A DNA stretch of 64,000 bases from Okapia johnstoni (GCA_024291935.2 CM044315.1:73576385-73640384); one strand, 5' to 3'; counted from the first letter of the stretch, positions 48,454 to 61,850 are shown. Notes: a model not told the origin generated them from the letters alone. Numbers and translations are program-made.

Positions 48454-50954
48454 TTAATGCTTTAATTCTCCACATAAGTCTTCATGCAAAAAAACAAACA
48501 AAAAACCTCACACAAAAACAACAAAAAGCTGAAGAGAATCCAAGCAAAAGTATCTGCCTTAAAGAAAGGGAGTAATTTAAATTAAAAATGTGTTTGGAAA
48601 AGAAATGCAGTATCATGGAAAGGGGTAGAATAGAAAAAGAACAAAGGATTACAAGATGTGTTGAGGCAGGGCAAATAGAAAAGACAGGGTCAGTCACACA
48701 AAAAAGCAAGGTCTAACTTTCTAATGAGGAAAACCTCTGAAGTGTTCCAGTTGTTTGTTAATAAATAATGAAGCATCTATAAAATTATGAAAAGTTGTGA
48801 AAAATAAAATAGGCTCTAATCTCAGGGAGTTTAAAAGTCCAGAAAGACAGAAACAGATCAAAGTCTAAATATATCTATCTGAAAGGCACTATATTAAAAA
48901 TTGGACCCAGTTTAGGGAATTATGATATAATTTCAGAAACTAAATAAAACAATGCAGTGGGGAAGTGCCTAAATAATGTGCTGAGGCTGGAAATAGTACA
49001 AGTCTGGTCTGTGGTAAAGGAAAAATAAAGTCACTGCTAAAGAATGCAGCTTGTCACCAAAATCTGTATCCTTTCCTTCAGAAGAGTTAGTTCTTCTGAT
49101 TTTCTCCTTACAGCCATACAAGCTGCTGCTGGCACCACCCCCTCCCCAGCTGCAGTCTCATACTGGGAATGTTTTTCTGCATTTTGCCAGACTAAAACAA
49201 GGCCATAAAATGGAGGATTTGGAATAAATTATTTCAATGCATATTCTAACTTTGATGTTCAATGACTCCTGACCAAAAAAACTCAAACAAACAAAACCCC
49301 AAAGACTAGCATTAATGCAATTCTTGAACCATAAAGGATAACAATTATGCACTGAGGGGAAAAAAAAAACCCAGCATCCCATCAATGACACTGACAAATG
49401 ATATGTTTTGTTTAATGAGAAAGTATACAAACCAAAGTGATCTACATGGAAAAGGAGCACTGCTTCCAGGGAGGCAGTTTGCATTTGTTTGCTTGTTTTT
49501 TATAGAAATGAAAAAGTTGGCTTATTTCATTCACTATATAAATATTCACTGAGCACAGTATCCTAACTGGTAGACTGCTGGTAGGCATTATTACTACAGG
49601 CACTCAGCAATAGCAAGTCATTAGATAAATCCATCTAAAGGTCAAGACAACTGAAATCAATGTAACATTTGGAGACTAGGCACAAATTACAGTATTTCTT
49701 AAATACTCAACCGCATTTCAGATGCTATTTTAGGCAAAGGAGATATAGTGGTGACAAAGATAGATGAGGCCTGTCCTTACAAAGCTCAAATACCCTATAA
49801 GTAGGGGGATACAGAGACAGCAAACAAGATGATTACCACACCCATGGCTCCCATCTCTAAATTGTCCATGACCTGGCAATTCTTGGGACAAGCATACATT
49901 TCAGTGGACCCACAGGCTAGTCAACATTTGATGAGTTGCACCTACTGACTGGTGAAGAGAGGATGAACCAAGAGACTGTCTTCTCTTAGAACTGGAACAC
50001 TGAATGAATTGACCTGAAAGGTCACCAAGCAGCAAATAAGTAAGAGACATGTAAACTGAGGTTCTGAGGAAACTGATGGTATTAAAGACAGATTAGAAAT
50101 GCTGAGTAAAGCAGATATTACGAAAGCCCACAAATGAAAAACCCTGAAGCCCCTGGGTAAAAGAACTGGGAGACACTGGCTGCCTTGGTTCCCTTACAGG
50201 TTTTTGATTCTAACCCATGTGTATATCATTAAAATAAAACACTTTTCCTCTGAGTTAATTTTTGTCTAGAGAGTCTCGTAAGCACCATCACCGTTTTCTT
50301 TGCTAAATGAGACCTAAATTAGCCTACCTTTTCCTTCTCATCAAGCAAACTGGTTTCCAGAGGGGAAACGGTACCAAATGACTGACAAAGAATTGCTTAC
50401 CAGTGGAGCTGATCTCCAGGGTAGTTGTAGGCGAAGAGATATTCCTCTAACTTACTGCCTAAATTATTGTGGGAACCACTTCTTTGCTACAGCCAAAAAA
50501 TACTGGAGTTTTCCTCATTTAAGCATCCTACCAGCTTAAAGAATAAGAATATACATTTCAATAATTATCTTTCATCCTTAAACATAAGATGCAAATGTAT
50601 GACTACCTGAAAGCTAACAGTAATAAGCCCAAGAGTTCTCTGCAAAACCAGAGCTAGAATATACATAGCCTTTAAGCAGTTAAAAGATGAAAGCTTAAAA
50701 AAGGTATTAATTCTAAAAAGAATATGTTTGTAGCAGCCAAGGGTTGGCTTTGGATCTCAGGAAGTCTGTTATTGCATTTACTGCACTAAGTTCTCTAACA
50801 GATACCTTTCCCCCCTCTTTTTAAGAAGTTAATTTTTGAAGGACCAGGGCTAACATCACCAAAAAAAACTAATTCCCTCTAAAAACTGGTGAACTTCATT
50901 TGTAAGAATTATACAAAACTCTTTAGGAGGTATATTTCTTGAATTCTAACAGCT

Positions 50955-51560
50955 TTTTGCTATTGCTGTTGAAGTATAGTTGATTGACAGTATTATATTA
51001 GGTTCAGGTATACAGGAGAATCATTCAATATTTTTCTAAACTACACTCCATTTAACCCTACTACAAAACAATGAGTATATTTCCCTGTGCTGTACAATAT
51101 ATTCTTGTTTATCTATTTTATACACAGTAGTTCTTTGGCGACCTACAACTTAGCATATTTCACCCATGTTGTAGCATGTATCAAAATCTCACTCCTTTTT
51201 ACTGCTGAATAATACTGCATTTTATGTATGTACCACACTTTGCTCAGTCATTCATTAGGTGATGGACATTTGGGTTGTTTCCACCTCTTAGCTATTACGA
51301 ATATACTGCTATGAGCATTTGTGTACAAGTTTCTGTATGGGGATGTTTTATCTTGGGTATACACCTAGGAGCAGAATTTCTGGGTCATATGATAATTCTA
51401 AGTTTAATCTTTTGAACAAGTGCCAAACTGTTTTCCAAAGCACTTGTACCATCTTACGTTTCCACCAGAAGTGTATGAGGGTTATTTCCTATTTCATCAC
51501 ATTACTGCCAAATCTTATTTTCTTTTCTGTTTTGTTTGTATACGGTGATCCTTTTTAAGC
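50955..51560 (-). mobile_element. L1 3' fragment, antisense
   Basis: Contains 'gttgattgacagtattatat', 'tccctgtgctgtacaatata', 'gatggacatttgggttgttt' and 'gccaaactgttttccaaagc', the reverse of the L1 ORF2 end plus 3' UTR. Confidence 0.9.
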
Positions 51561-52284
51561 CACAGATATCTTGGATTTCAATGTTGTGACTGTATTAAAT
51601 AAATACTGAGATGCTAATACTTTTCTACTACACTGCTCAGATTATGCCAAATATGAGCACCTATAAATCTGAAACTAGAAAATGAGGTTGAATCTTTAGA
51701 TTCTTCAAGCTGAATTCCAGGGGTCAGGTCATCAGGAAATTTCTAACCAGTATACAGAATACAGAGTTCTTAAGTTCTTTTGCTAATGAACCTCAAAAGG
51801 AACAAAAAAAGGCTTCCGAACACAAATATAAGTAAAATAAAAGTTAAGATTACTAGAGAGTTACTAATCTTAGTATCCAAATATAAAGTTGCCCTAAGCA
51901 AGGCTATCCGCCCATCAGCCAGCTATTTACAAGTTATTTTCAAACTGAAACTGTCAGCACACTACTTTTTCATAAAAGCTCCCTGGTACAATTTCTACAT
52001 GAGAAACACATCTCACCATCTCCTCCACTCCTACCATCATCAGGAATCAAGAAACTTATCTTAGAATATCAAGAAACACCCTGAATGTACAGGAGCATAA
52101 TATAGACTTAATGGATTTATAGATTTAATGGCTCTTAAAAACTGGAACTTTCAAGACTGCAGCAACATGAGAAAATATTTAAATGGCATTAAGTAAAAAC
52201 TAAAAGTATGCAAAAATATGAGGGTAATATATTTAAAAATATTTACATTTGGAAAAAATCATAAAACTCTGTACCCTGTAGGTA

Positions 52285-52460
52285 GTTACCACCTATTCCT
52301 CCTTTTCCCCAGCCTGTTTCTATGGATTTACCTATTCTAGACATTTCATATAAATGGAGCCACATCTATGTGTGTCTAGCTTCTTTCACTGAACATTATA
52401 TATTTGAGCTTCATCCATGTTGTGGCATGTTATTAACTCCATTTTTAAGATATGGTGAAT
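52285..52460 (-). mobile_element. L1 fragment, antisense
   Basis: Contains 'acctattctagacatttcat', 'ataaatggagccacatctat' and 'ttcatccatgttgtggcatg', common in reverse-oriented old L1. Confidence 0.75.
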
Positions 52461-53859
52461 CAGTCATATAAAATTATTTTGAGACTTTCTTGTATATAGG
52501 ATACTATTAGTTAAATAATATTTTGTTTCAACAATGTTATTTTGGAGTGCAAATGTATACAAATCAGTGGAAATTTCTGTTTGTACTTAAAACTGTAAAA
52601 CTACAAAAAAAGAATAAATTTCAAAATATCTTTTTAAAGTATATAAAACCACTTCTAGTTTAGAATTATGTAATGAAATCCAATGATACATAACTGTGTA
52701 CCACAAATCAGGAAAACATGGCTCAGTGTGGTGTTACAAAATAGCTGTGTGACCCTGTCACACCCATTCAAATTTCCAAGAGTATAGGACATCAAATGTT
52801 CTTAAATTTTTGTTCTTTATATTAAATAGCAGGCACGGAGGAACCACTGTTAACAGGAGACCTGGCAGCAGCAGACAAGTTATACTGAAGAAAGCAATGC
52901 AAGAAAGTAAGAACAGAAGTTTGAGATGATAGACCAGAGATTGTTAATTGAGATCTTGGCTTAAGTGGGTACATAAATTCTTTCAAATTGCATACAAAAT
53001 TCTGTGCACCTGCCCAGGAAGAAGATTTATGGTTTTCAACTTCTCGAGTTATTAGATCATGAAAGGGTTAAGAGACACTTGTGTGAACTTGGATGGTTGC
53101 CAGAGAAACAGAAAAACCAGTTGAAGGAATATAAGTTAAAAATTCAAAGAGAGGAAATCTTGGCTGTTAATACCTGAACACCCAGTCCTTAAACAAGCCC
53201 TCTCACAACTATAACCAAAGTTAGCTGCCCCACTGCAAGTATTCTCTAGTGCCTGCTACCCACACGACTTTGTACTGTTTTCAATTCTGATCTTATCCTT
53301 GGCCCATGGTACCTAATAAGAGTGACCTCCTAGACCCACTCAAAGTTATTTGAAAAAATTATAACCACTTGCAGGTACCTTAAGTCACTGCAAACAGATT
53401 TACAATTTGGGCTTAATCGATTTTTCTATTTTAGCTTAAAATTATACATTCTATAACTGAAAAATGGTAGAAAATGGAAATTCTTGGAAATTAGGCAGTA
53501 ATGTCTTTTCATAGAGCTTCTGAACACAAAACACAGTCTTTGCCCTAAAAAGGGCTCCTTGACCTTCAGACAAGCTAGATCCATTTAACCTTGAATGGAG
53601 GGTCCCAATTTGAGGCTACCCAAAAATAGTCCTAATTTTTCTCCATCAAAAGGTATTTCTAAAAGTGATAAAATTTCTTGAAGGATATAAAAAAAATATT
53701 AACATTAGTTGCCTATTGGATGTGGAACTGAGTGGCTGAAGAAAAGTAAGATTTCTCATCTGTGCTTTTGTCCAAGCGAATTTGACCACATGAGTGTATT
53801 ATTTAGTATTATTAAAAACTAAAGACTGTTTTCTTTTGTATAGGCCAATCCCACTACCT

Positions 53860-54345
53860 CTGTTTGGATTCCATCTGCTTCCACTTTCTCAGCAATCTTA
53901 TACTACATCTTTCTCATTAAAATCTATCCACCTTCAATTCCACATCCCATTATTGCCTATTCCTGTACCACCCTATTCCTTCAGAGCTGATCTCCTCCCA
54001 AAATAATATGTTCTTGATGTTTCTATAGCTTAATATCTTGGGAAAAATTCTTACCATATAATCCATTACTGAGTTCTGCTGTTTATTTCTCTCAAATAAC
54101 AAGAGAATTCATCTATAACTCTTCTTCTCTACTGACAACATCCCAGGTAACAATATCTGCTAATGCAGTGGCTTCCTAAATAGAATATATACTCTGTTCT
54201 CAGATATCTCCTTCAAAAATTTGATTTACATAATACTTCTCCAACCCTACCTATAATCCTTCACTGGCTATCTTTCCCCTTTTCTAGGATAAAATTCAAA
54301 ATCTTTAATAAAGATAATAAATGTAAAGGACCTGGCACAAGCATC
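53860..54345. repeat. L2-like LINE fragment, diverged
   Basis: The words 'aatccttcactggctatctt' and 'aggataaaattcaaaatctt' near 54260-54300 fit L2. The left part is weaker. Confidence 0.45.
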
Positions 54346-55984
54346 TTAATGACAACTCCCAGGTTACGAACATGTACCCGCTTCTCTAAAATGCTCTTTT
54401 CAGAGAGGCAAGTTTGAATTCCTAAGAGATTTTGTTTGAAATGACAGACACAAAAAAGTATTTTAAATGTATTTCGTAATCTTATCTTTGTGGTGCTATA
54501 TCTTGGAGTCTTTCTAGTCTACAGGTCATAACCACTGTGGGTTGTGAGATCAGTTTTAGAGGGTCAAAGCTAGGACTTTTTAGAAAATGAAACAATATAC
54601 AGAATACATAATGGTAAGGGTCAATACTGTTTATGAAACTTGTTTCCATTTTTATAAACTGAAATCTGATATAAAATGTATTTTTTCTATCATGAGTTGT
54701 CAAAAAAAATCTGAACTCCACAGTCTAAGCAATTTTGAGACTATGATGCTACTGTATTGCTATGATACAATTTTTTCATCTATGACTAAGAAATTATATC
54801 TCAAGTTTAATTTTCAGTAGATTTCAGAATTTCAGTCATTTAAAAATGGCTCCATTTCATGTTAGCTAATCTTAAATGAGGTCTAACAATTTACCTAACA
54901 GTGTTGCAACAGCAAAATTTAACTGAATACCTATATCACACAGCTATCAGAACTCTGTGGTTCAAACCCCCAAGGCTTTGCCATTTCTGGCAGCAGAGAT
55001 ATGAGCTCATGATCTGCAAACTCAGGGACTGTCTCTCTGGGATTCTTAACCTTCTCTGTGGCATGGAAACCTTTACTAAACTGATGAAAAGTCATGGTTC
55101 CCTTTTGACACTGCTTTTGAATGGATATGTAAGATTACCAAGGAAATTAGTTACACCGAAATGCAGTTCTATTCTTGACCCCAAAGGGATCTGTGGATTT
55201 AAAGGTAAGTATTTATCAAGCTAAACATTACAGTGAGTTTAAGAATTTATACATAAGGAGTCTTAGGTTACTAAAGTACGTTTTAAGAAACACAAAGCAT
55301 TTTGAGAAACAATATCTAGGGACAAGAGAAAATTCCAGACAATGAAACAAAGAGTGAGGAATGGGAGGTATATTTGAAAAATGAAATACTGATAAGCTTA
55401 CCTCAACACTAAACGTTTCTTCCCTTTCTCTATTTCTCTACTCTCATGTGTATATGGACTTCCTGCTAAAATCAACTTTACTTAAGCAAACTTGTGCCAA
55501 GGAAACTAGATTTTTGACCCCTCCCCACAAAAATTATAAAATGCAGCTATAAGAATTAAAAGCAGAATAGATTTCACTCAGTTAACACAAATACTCCTGC
55601 ATAATTGAAGACTCTGGGCATCATTCTATTCCTTAGAGAGTATCATAAACTCATCTTTCTAATAATTTTCAATCAGTAAAATGAGATGAAAATCTGCTCT
55701 GAAGTCAGTATTTCAGTGATTTATGGTATGGAGGAAGGAATAAGAATTAAAAGGGCAGGTTGCAAAGTTTGACTCAGCTAAGAATCAGTCTTAGAAAGAC
55801 TGTTACCAAAGATAGTGTACTGGAATAAAAAAACGTTAAAAATGTAAAATATATTTTAGAAGGTTTTCTATCCAAAACTTATCTATCTAAAATAAATTGT
55901 TTGAATTGGAAAATTTCACTTAAATCTAATTGCAGTTAGATTTTCTACACTTGGATCCACTCCTGTGTGATTTCAATACCCTGT

Positions 55985-56140
55985 CTTTTTAAACATTATT
56001 TTTAATTGGAGGATAATTGCTTCACCAATGTTGTGTTGGTTTCTGCCAAACAACAAGATGAACCAGCTATAAGTATATGTATGTCCCCTCCCTCTTGAAC
56101 TTCCTTCCCACCCCCTACCCCATCCCACTCTTCTAGGCTG
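55985..56140 (-). mobile_element. L1 3' UTR fragment, antisense
   Basis: Contains 'tttaattggaggataattgc', 'aatgttgtgttggtttctgc' and 'cccctccctcttgaacttcc', the reverse of the ruminant L1 3' UTR. Confidence 0.88.
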
Positions 56141-56362
56141 AATACTTTATCTTTTTAAGTCTTGTTTTTTTATGTTTCTTTGCTCCTTCATTACCCTGAA
56201 TAGACTACTTATCAGTACCTATGGCTTCAGGGCCCTTTTAAACTTCAAATCTACTTTTGTTACTTCAACATTTAAAAAATATCCCAATAAAAAGTAAGAA
56301 ACTAGGATACAAATGACTAGTGGAGATAATGCTTTATATATAAAACACATTCACTATACTAT

Positions 56363-56525
56363 GCATGCTATGTGCATGCTAAGGTGCTTCAGTCATGTCC
56401 GACTCTGTGCGACCCTATGGACTGTAGCCCACCAGGCTCCTCTGTCCATGGGGATTCTTCAGACAAGAATACTGGAGTAGGTGGCCGTGCCCTCCTCTAG
56501 GGGATCTTCCTGACCCAGGGATTGA
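56363..56525 (-). mobile_element. Bov-tA SINE, antisense
   Basis: Reverse copy from 'cttcagtcatgtccgactct' to 'cctgacccagggattga'; the tRNA head is truncated. A perfect 10-bp target-site duplication, ACTATACTAT, flanks it at 56353-56362 and 56526-56535. Confidence 0.9.
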
Positions 56526-57494
56526 ACTATACTATAACTAACTTTAGTCAGGAATTGGCGCCTTAATATCAATTAATGGCAAATGTACCATCTCTTATTC
56601 TGATTTGGGAAAGGTCAGACAGAGACCCGTGATCCCTTACAGGAGAAAAGAAAGATGAAAGGGGAATCACCAGTTGAGGATAGAAGAGAGGATGCTGGAA
56701 AAACAAAAATACTTCGCTAACTTTAGCATTTTGCTGAGTGGCAGTGCTGTTTATTTTCAAATGACAAAACAGATGTTACGCAAAGGGACATTTCTGTCAA
56801 TTTAGCACAATCCTGCTGTGCTATACAAAACCTACCTTTATATGACTTATGAGATATTTTTAGAAGACCCACTTTATTATAAAGGAGCCTCATTACCTCA
56901 ATTATATCACTGTATAACCCACTTCATTCCAATATCCCATTCTTCTGACAGAGTCACTCTACTGGAAAGGACTCCCAGGTTCCCATGACTGCCTTTGAGC
57001 TAAATCTAGTATACTATATCTACTTTGATTCTTCTGCTATTCCACTGCCATACTGTGCAATTACTTCTGCCATCTAAAACTCAATTCTCAAATAGCTGAC
57101 TAACTCTACAGCTAACTAAGCCTGTTTCTTCATCTATAAGATGGGAATAACATTCACTGTTAAATAATTATTGTGAAAATTAAGAACTTGCAGTTTCTGA
57201 TCTAGCATGCAAGTAGAATCAGTGCTAGGGTAGAAAAACCTAAACTACAATTCTGCTGGGAGCTGTATGATTGCTGGGGGTTCAGTATGAACAAGCCTGA
57301 GTTATAAACTCCAGGGGAACCCTACACTAAATTTGTAAGTTTTATTTCAATGAGCTATACCAGGTCCTCACAGTGATTATTAGAGAAAAATCCCATCGTG
57401 CTCGCAAGAGGAGGAGGAGGAAAGGAACTATTTTGATATGTGTCAGAGCATTCTATTTTTCTTCACCTTAAGGGGCAGAGGTGGACACAATGAG

Positions 57495-58266
57495 AAGCAC
57501 TGGGAATTGCAAATTAAAACAAGTAAACAAAAATATCACTACACATCTATTAGAATGGTGAAAACCTAAAAAACACTTGACAATATCAAATGCTGGTGAG
57601 GATGTGGATGGAACAACAAGAAATCTCATTCACTGCTGGTGGGAATACAAATGGTACAGCCACTTTGAAAGACAGTTTGGTGGCTTCTTACAAAACTAAA
57701 CATACTCTTATACAATCCAGCAATTGTGCTCCTTTGGTATTTACCCAAAGGAGTTGAAAACTTACATCCACCCAAAAAACCTACACATGGATTTAACAGG
57801 AGCTTTAATCATAATTGCCAAAACTTGGAAGCAACCTTTATGTAAATAAACATATGTAATACATCAAGGCAATGGAATACTATTCAGCTCTAAAAAGAAA
57901 TGATCTATTAAGCCATGGATAGATATGGAGGAACCTTGACTGCATATGACTAAATGTAAGAAGTCAATGTGAAAAGGCTACATTCTATTTGATTCTAAAT
58001 ATAAGACATTCTTGAAAAGACAAAAAAAAACTATGGAGACAATAAAGGATCAGTGGTTGCCAGGAGTTAAAAGAAAGGGATGACTATGTGAAACAGAGGA
58101 TTTTTTAGGCAGGACAAATATCCTGTATGATACCATAATGAAAGAGCCATGTCACTGTACATTTGTCCAAACTCATGCAATGTACAATACCAAGAGTGAA
58201 CCTTCATGTAAACTATGGATTTTGGATAATAATGATGTTTTAGGGTAGGTTCATTTAAAAAAAAAT
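57495..58266 (+). mobile_element. L1 ORF2 end and tail, copy 1
   Basis: Starts in the ORF2 C-terminal region ('gggaattgcaaattaaaaca'), contains 'tcactgctggtgggaataca' and 'acttggaagcaacctttatg', and ends at an A-rich run near 58250-58266. Confidence 0.85.
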
Positions 58267-60130
58267 TAAATGTGGCCCAATCAAAATCCCAGCTGGCTTA
58301 TTTTCAGAAATTGACAGTGATCCTAAAATTCATATAGAACTACAAGAGACTAAGAATAGCCAAAATAATGTTGAATAATAAGAACAAAGTTTGAAGATTC
58401 ACATTTCCTGATTTCAAAACTTACTGCAAAACTAGTGTAGGCCTAGCATTAAGAACAGACATATAAAATCAATGGACATAACAGAAGAGTCCAGAAATAA
58501 ACCCTTAACACTTACAGACAATTGATTTGGGGCACAACAATGGGGAAACAGTATTCAAAAAGTGGTACAGGATAGTCCATGCAAAATAATAAACCTGGGC
58601 TTTCCTTACACTGTACACAAAAATTGACTCTTAGAGGAAAACACAGGAATAAATCTTTGTGAACCTGGCTTAGGCAAAACTTGCTCAGACACAACACCAA
58701 AAGCTCAACTGACAAAAGAAAAAATAAACTGGACTTTATCAGGATTAGCAATTTTTGTGCTCAAGTAATACCATCAAGAAAGTAAAAAGACCACAGCAAA
58801 GGAAACCATAAACAAAATGAAAAGATAACCTATGGAAAGGGAGAAAATATTTGGAAATGAAACGACCAACAAGGGATTAATATCCAAAATGTATATATAC
58901 AAACAGCTCATGCAGTTCAATAAATTAAAAAAATAAAAATAAAAAAATAGGCAGAGATCTAAATAGACATTTCTCCAAAGAAGACATACAGATGGCAAAA
59001 AGCACATGAAAAGATGCTCAACACCACTACTGCTAAGTCGCTTCAGTCGTGTCCGACTCTGTGTGACCCCATAGACGGCAGCCCACCAGGCTCTCCCACC
59101 CCTGGGATTCTCCAGGCAAGAACACTGGAGTGGGTTGCCATTTCCTTCTCCAATGCATGGAACTGAAAAGTGAAAGTGAAGTCCCTCAGTCATGTCCGAC
59201 TCTTCGCGACCCCACGGACTGTAGTCTACCAGGCTCTTCTGTCCATGGGATCTTCCAGGCAAGAGTACTGGAGTGGGGTGCCATTGCCTTCTCCGCAACA
59301 CCACTATTAGAGAAATGCAAATCAAAACTTCAATGAGGTATCACCTCACATCGATCAGAACGGACATCATCAAAAAACCCTACAAACGATAAATTCCAGA
59401 GTGAGTATGGAGAAAAGGGAGCCTCCTACACTGTTGGTGGGAACGTACATTGATAAAGCCACTGTGGACAACTGAATAAGGTTCCTTGACTAAAAACAGA
59501 GCTACCATATGCTCCCACAATCACATGGTGTATGTCTGGAGAAACCATAGTTGGGAAAGATACATGCACCCCAATGTTTACTGTAGCATGACTTACACAG
59601 CCAGGACATGGAAGCGAACTAAATGTCTATGGACGGAAGAATGGATAAAGAAGTGGTATGTGCACACCATGGAATATTACTCAGTCATGAAGAAGAATGA
59701 AAATAATGCCATTGCAGAAACATGGATGGACCCAGAGATGGTCATACTGAGTAAAGGAAGACAAACAGCATATGATATTGCTTATATGTGGAATGTAAAA
59801 ATAACATGGTACAAATCAACTTATTTACAAAACAGAAACAGACTCACAGATGGAAAAAAAAACAACTAATGGCTACCAGGGGAGAAGTGGGGGGAGGGAT
59901 AATTGGAAATTGGAATTGACATATACATATTACTACACATAAAATAGATAATTAGGACCTACTGCATAGCACAGAGAATTCTACTCAATACTCTGTAACA
60001 ACCTCTATGGGAAAAGTATCTAAAAAGGAGTGAATGTATGTACATGTATGACTGATTCACTTTGCTGTACAGCAGAAAGAAACACAATAGTGTACATCAA
60101 CTATACTCCAATAAACATTAACTTAAAAAA
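58267..60130 (+). mobile_element. L1, 3' part of ORF2 and tail, copy 2
   Basis: Begins mid-ORF2 ('cccaatcaaaatcccagctg'), with 'aatagacatttctccaaaga' and 'gaatattactcagtcatgaa', and ends 'ttgctgtacagcagaaagaa' and an A run near 60123-60130. A Bov-A2 interrupts it. The open frames around 59486-59869 are ORF2 remnants with changes. Confidence 0.88.
59030..59295 (-). mobile_element. Dimeric Bov-A2 SINE, antisense, inside L1
   Basis: Two Bov-A monomers joined by 'gaaaagtgaaagtgaagtcc', with the same architecture as 29377-29647. A perfect 11-bp target-site duplication, CAACACCACTA, at 59019-59029 and 59296-59306, lies in L1 sequence that reads straight across. Confidence 0.95.
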
Positions 60131-60133
60131 AAT

Positions 60134-60806
60134 GAAAAGACAATCCACAAAACAGGATAAAACTTGCAATCTCATATCTGACAAGGGATCAGAATATATA
60201 AAGAACTCTTGACAAGTCAATAATAAAAAGACAACCTGATTAAAAATGGACAAAGGATCTGAATAGACATTTCTCCAAAGATACACAAGCGGCCTAGAAG
60301 CATACAAAAAGATGCTCAACACTAGCTTTTACAGAAATGCAAGCAAAACCACAATGAGGTATCACTTCATAGTCATTAGAGTGGCCATTTAAAATCAAAG
60401 CAAAAAGCAGATAACAAGTTTTGGTGCTGATGTGCAGAAACTGGAAACCTTGTGCATTGCTGGTGGGAATGTAAAACCATACTACAAGTGTTCAGGAAAA
60501 GTCTGGCAGTCCCTCAAAAGGTTAAACATGGAATTATATGACACAGCAATTCTACTAGGAAGTGTATAAACCAAGAGATATAAAGACATATCTGTATAAA
60601 AACTTTAATTCAAACGTTTATAAAAGCATTCATAAGAGCCAAAATATGGAAGTGCAAACATTCAAAATGTGTTGATCCATGCAATGAAATACTTCACAAT
60701 AAAAAGGAATGAAGTCCTGATATATACCACAGGATTCATATAGATGAATCTTGAAAACAGTAAGAGGCCAGCAACAAAAGACCACATGTTAATATGCATA
60801 TTGGTA
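60134..60806 (+). mobile_element. L1 ORF2 end, older copy 3
   Basis: Restarts at 'acttgcaatctcatatctga' and repeats the ORF2 landmarks 'gaatagacatttctccaaag' and 'attgctggtgggaatgtaaa'. It is more diverged than copy 2 and ends near a SINE. Confidence 0.82.
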
Positions 60807-60818
60807 TGCACTTCTCAT

Positions 60819-61013
60819 GTTGTTTAGGCACTAACTCATGTTTGACTCTTTGCAACCCCACGGACTCTAGCTCTCCAGGCTCCTCTGTCCCCGGGATTTC
60901 CCAGGCAAGAATACTGGAGTGGGTTGCCATTTCCTTCTCCAGGGGATCTTCCTGACACAGGGAAGACATGCATTGGCAGGCGAACTCTTTACCACTGAGC
61001 CAGCTGGGAAGCC
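60819..61013 (-). mobile_element. Bov-tA SINE, antisense
   Basis: Full reverse copy from 'aactcatgtttgactctttg' to 'ccactgagccagctgggaag'. A perfect 12-bp target-site duplication, TGCACTTCTCAT, flanks it at 60807-60818 and 61014-61025. Confidence 0.94.
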
Positions 61014-61025
61014 TGCACTTCTCAT

Positions 61026-61205
61026 TGGGGAAATACAAATTAAAACTACAGTGAAACACTTCTACAGACTTTTTAGAATGTCCAGAAGAAAAGCTTGACT
61101 GACAACACCAAGTGCTGGTAAGGATGTAGAGCAAATAGAACTCTCATACACAGCTGATAGGAGGGTAAACTGGTTCAACCACTTCGGCAACTTTTTTTAA
61201 AATGC
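61026..61205 (+). mobile_element. L1 ORF2 fragment, copy 4
   Basis: Again begins with 'tggggaaatacaaattaaaa' and contains 'caccaagtgctggtaaggat' and 'ggagggtaaactggttcaac', the same ORF2 segment as in copies 1-3. Confidence 0.75.
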
Positions 61206-61529
61206 ATCCCAAAATAGGATGGATTGATAAAGGGGTTGGAAGTATGTTAAAACAAATTCAGCAAAATGTTAACTACAGACGAAGTGGTAGGAATATGGGT
61301 GTCCAAACAATTCTGTCAACTTCTCTTTATTTTTGAAATTTCTGTAATACAATATTGTGGGAAAAACTAACTTCATATCTGTTCCATTACCCAACATTTC
61401 TACTCCTGAATATACACAAATAGGTATTTATGTATATTTTTAAAAAATATTCATAGCACATTCATACAGCCAAAAACTAACACAACCCAAAAATACATCA
61501 AATAGTAACATGGATTTTAAAAGTATATT

Positions 61530-61732
61530 TAGGGACTTCCCTGGTGGCTCAGCTGGTAAAGAATATGTCTGCAATGTGGGAGACCTGGGTTCAATCCCTG
61601 GGCTGGGAAGATCCCCTGGAGAAGGGAAAGGCTACCCACTCCAGTATTCTGGCCTGGAGAATTCCATGGACTGTGAAGTCCATAGAGTCGCGAAGAGTCG
61701 GACACGACTGAGCGACTTTCACTTTCACTTTC
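61530..61732 (+). mobile_element. Bov-tA SINE, full length
   Basis: Intact head 'gacttccctggtggctcagc', then 'cctgggttcaatccctgggc' and the tail 'gagtcggacacgactgagcg', followed by (actttc)n. It is well preserved and therefore relatively young. Confidence 0.95.
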
Positions 61733-61850
61733 TGGTGGTCCAATGGTTAAGACTTTACCTTCCAATGGATTCAATGCCCAGTCAGGGAGCTAAAAGCCCA
61801 CATGCCTTTGGGCCAAAAAACCGAAATATAAAAAACAGAAGCAATATTGT
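61733..61850 (+). mobile_element. CHR-type SINE, abutting Bov-tA
   Basis: Reads 'ggtggtccaatggttaagac', then 'ccagtcagggagctaaaagc' and a 'gggccaaaaaaccgaaatat' tail. Its first bases are missing where it meets the Bov-tA, so the Bov-tA probably inserted in its head. Confidence 0.8.

Noticed and set aside
54901..55224. 107-codon open frame in RNF11 intron 1
   Set aside because: No recognisable homology; part of it has wording seen in old interspersed repeats.
58774..59325. 183-codon reverse open frame with hydrophobic runs
   Set aside because: It is antisense over L1 and Bov-A2, and the hydrophobic runs reflect A-rich L1 read in reverse.
59486..59869. 127-codon open frame
   Set aside because: Remnant of L1 ORF2 within copy 2.
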